From Psychrobacter sp. Pi2-52 (GTDB lineage: Bacteria; Pseudomonadota; Gammaproteobacteria; Pseudomonadales; Moraxellaceae), in assembly GCF_904846705.1 (NCBI RefSeq), contig NZ_CAJHBS010000017.1:1-64000 (forward strand): DNA of 64,000 bases, given 5' to 3'. A program made the translations under genes and the position numbers. How positions within the stretch are numbered: position 1 is the first letter of the stretch; every line of letters begins with the position of its first letter. Below are positions 62,567 to 64,000 of this stretch, piece after piece. The notes below the pieces were generated by a model, which did not search any database, was not told the origin of the DNA, and saw nothing but the letters and a program-made list of their open reading frames with translations.

Positions 62567-64000
62567 TTAGCTAGCAAGAGATTCAGAATCGGGTTGTGGT
62601 TCATGAGTTTCAACGACTGTCAGAATAATACGACTATCAGCTGAGCCTTTGTCTGACACCTTATCAGGCTTCATCGTATCATTCTCTTGAGAATCATCGA
62701 CTTTAGGCTCTAAGGTCAGATGCACGACACCGCCATTGACCAAATCACCAAATAAAATCATACTTGCCAACGGTTTTTTGATTTCATCTTGAATCAGACG
62801 CTGCATCGGACGTGCACCCATTAGACGGTCATAGCCTTTATCCGCCAAGTAGTCACGTACATCATCATCAATCTCTAATGTCACTTGCTTATCATCAAGT
62901 TGTACTTGCAATTCCACCAAGAACTTATCGACAACTGATACAACAACTGACGTATCTAGAGGGTTGAACTGAATAATGGCGTCTAAACGATTACGGAACT
63001 CTGGCGTGAAGACACGTTTCAGTGATTCTGTATTATCACGGCTATGGTCTTGTTGAGTGAAGCCCATTGACGAGCGACTGATACTATCAGCACCAACGTT
63101 CGTTGTCATAATAACGATGACCTGTTTAAAGATTGCCACACGACCATTGTTATCGGTCAACGTACCATGATCCATGACTTGTAGTAACAAGTTAAAGACA
63201 TCTGGATGCGCCTTTTCAATCTCATCAAGCAACAACACACAATGTGGATGCTGATTGATTTTTTCGGTGAGCAAACCACCTTGATCATAGCCAACATAAC
63301 CTGGAGGCGCACCGATCAAGCGTGATGCCGTATGTGCTTCCATATACTCTGACATATCAAAGCGTACTAATTCCACACCTAGCAAGTTGGCTAGCTGACG
63401 CGACACTTCTGTTTTACCCACACCAGTTGGACCTGCAAACATAAACGAACCAATTGGCTTATCAGGTGCTTTTAATCCTGCACGTGATAGCTTGATAGCA
63501 TCGGCTAACGTGGCAATCGCCTCATCTTGACCAAATACCAAGTGCTTCAGATCTCGATCTAAATGCTCAAGGATACTCTTGTCATCACTCGATACAGATT
63601 TAGGTGGAATACGTGCCAGTTTAGCAATAATAGCCTCGATATCAGCCACATCGATTTTCATCGGTGGCTTTTGACCTTTTGATAATTTCACACCATCTGC
63701 TGGTTTAGCACTATCGCTTGCTTTCGCAGTCGCTGCTTCATCCTGCATTTCATTGTCTGTATCACCATCGATACCTTCGATATCAGCATCAATCTGCGCA
63801 TCAAAATCTTGCTCTAAATCAGCAATGAAACTTTCTTCCGCTTCGATATGATCGACATCAGGCACCACGCCTAAGCGCTTGTACGCACCTGCTTCATCAA
63901 TCACGTCAATGGCTTTATCAGGTAAAAAACGCTCATGAATATGCTTGGCTGATAACTGTACCGCTGTGACCAACGCTTCATCCGTATACTCAACATTATG
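62567..64000 (-). CDS. clpA: ClpA, ATP-binding subunit of Clp protease (C-terminal part, cut by window edge)
   Basis: The last 478 residues of an Hsp100 unfoldase that feeds substrates to ClpP; the N-domain and most of the first ATPase module lie beyond base 64000. Visible are the end of D1 (ERFLPDKAIDVIDEAGA) and the complete D2 module with GPTGVGKTEVSRQL, FDMSEYMEAHTASRLIGAPPGYVG, LLLDEIEKAHPDVF and MTTNVGA. IPPKSVSSDD and LVFGQDEAI mark ClpA rather than ClpB. Between DEAGA and ADIE there are about 79 residues where E. coli has about 16: an acidic, low-complexity insertion (63647-63883). The Asp/Ser-rich C-terminus ends ESLAS. Confidence 0.95.
   Translation of the reverse strand, partial: HNVEYTDEALVTAVQLSAKHIHERFLPDKAIDVIDEAGAYKRLGVVPDVDHIEAEESFIADLEQDFDAQIDADIEGIDGDTDNEMQDEAATAKASDSAKPADGVKLSKGQKPPMKIDVADIEAIIAKLARIPPKSVSSDDKSILEHLDRDLKHLVFGQDEAIATLADAIKLSRAGLKAPDKPIGSFMFAGPTGVGKTEVSRQLANLLGVELVRFDMSEYMEAHTASRLIGAPPGYVGYDQGGLLTEKINQHPHCVLLLDEIEKAHPDVFNLLLQVMDHGTLTDNNGRVAIFKQVIVIMTTNVGADSISRSSMGFTQQDHSRDNTESLKRVFTPEFRNRLDAIIQFNPLDTSVVVSVVDKFLVELQVQLDDKQVTLEIDDDVRDYLADKGYDRLMGARPMQRLIQDEIKKPLASMILFGDLVNGGVVHLTLEPKVDDSQENDTMKPDKVSDKGSADSRIILTVVETHEPQPDSESLAS

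Noticed and set aside
1..64000. tRNA, rRNA, CRISPR arrays, prophage genes or an intact IS
   Set aside because: Apart from tmRNA I found no tRNA-like T-arm, no regularly spaced repeats and no transposase, integrase or phage structural gene.

Overview
The window is a stretch of ordinary chromosome from a gammaproteobacterium of the Moraxellaceae, most likely Psychrobacter. This is inferred from protein character and gene order (cmk-rpsA-ihfB-lapA-pyrF, alaS-lysC-csrA, prmA-DUF3426-fis-purH, prmB-aroC, hupB-ppiD), from a tmRNA tag reading ANDETYALAA, from moderately AT-rich DNA, and from acidic, Ser/Asp/Asn-rich tails and insertions in several otherwise conserved proteins. I see no prophage, intact insertion sequence, CRISPR array, rRNA or tRNA gene. 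The only mobile-looking DNA is a 170-bp element with inverted-repeat ends at 13816-13985.

Layout. 1-4 kb: the start of an AlkK-like acyl-CoA ligase, ssrA (tmRNA), a carboxylesterase and a lipoprotein glycerophosphodiester phosphodiesterase. 4-7 kb: a CreB/CreC-type two-component system. 7-12 kb: aroC and prmB, then an L,D-transpeptidase and a small membrane protein. 12-15.5 kb: a DUF389 membrane protein with a long acidic tail, the small inverted-repeat element with tandem repeats, and a YkvI-like transporter. 15.7-24 kb: alaS, lysC, csrA, a HopJ-family gene, a YeaC-like gene, nadK and a BI-1/YccA membrane protein. 24-38 kb: ccoI, mrcB with a TPR lipoprotein, prmA, a DUF3426 protein, fis, purH, ppiD and hupB.

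38-46 kb: an SCP2/UbiJ-like gene, then the iron-sulfur cluster locus iscR-iscS-iscU-iscA-hscB-hscA-fdx, headed by a clear sigma70 promoter overlapped by an IscR-type box. The order is the usual one (regulator, cysteine desulfurase, scaffold, carrier, co-chaperone, chaperone, ferredoxin), without iscX. 46-56 kb: a class III nucleotidyl cyclase, a HIT protein, mfd, rraA, an NAD(P)-binding protein, rpsT, a histidine phosphatase and a metallophosphoesterase. 56-64 kb, all on the minus strand: pyrF, lapA, ihfB, rpsA, cmk, tadA, ung and the C-terminal part of clpA.

The most interesting signal is between fis and purH. A 46-codon ORF with seven His codons runs through a Rho-independent-type hairpin and stops in an ATGA overlap with the purH start. 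The hairpin ends about 14 nt before that start, too close for a promoter to sit between them, so purH transcription has to pass it. PurH recycles AICAR, a by-product of histidine synthesis, so a histidine-responsive attenuator is a testable idea. Other items are hairpins and a terminator that divide the isc locus, an acidic insertion in ClpA, an insertion in CcoI, and tandem repeats running across the mrcB stop codon.
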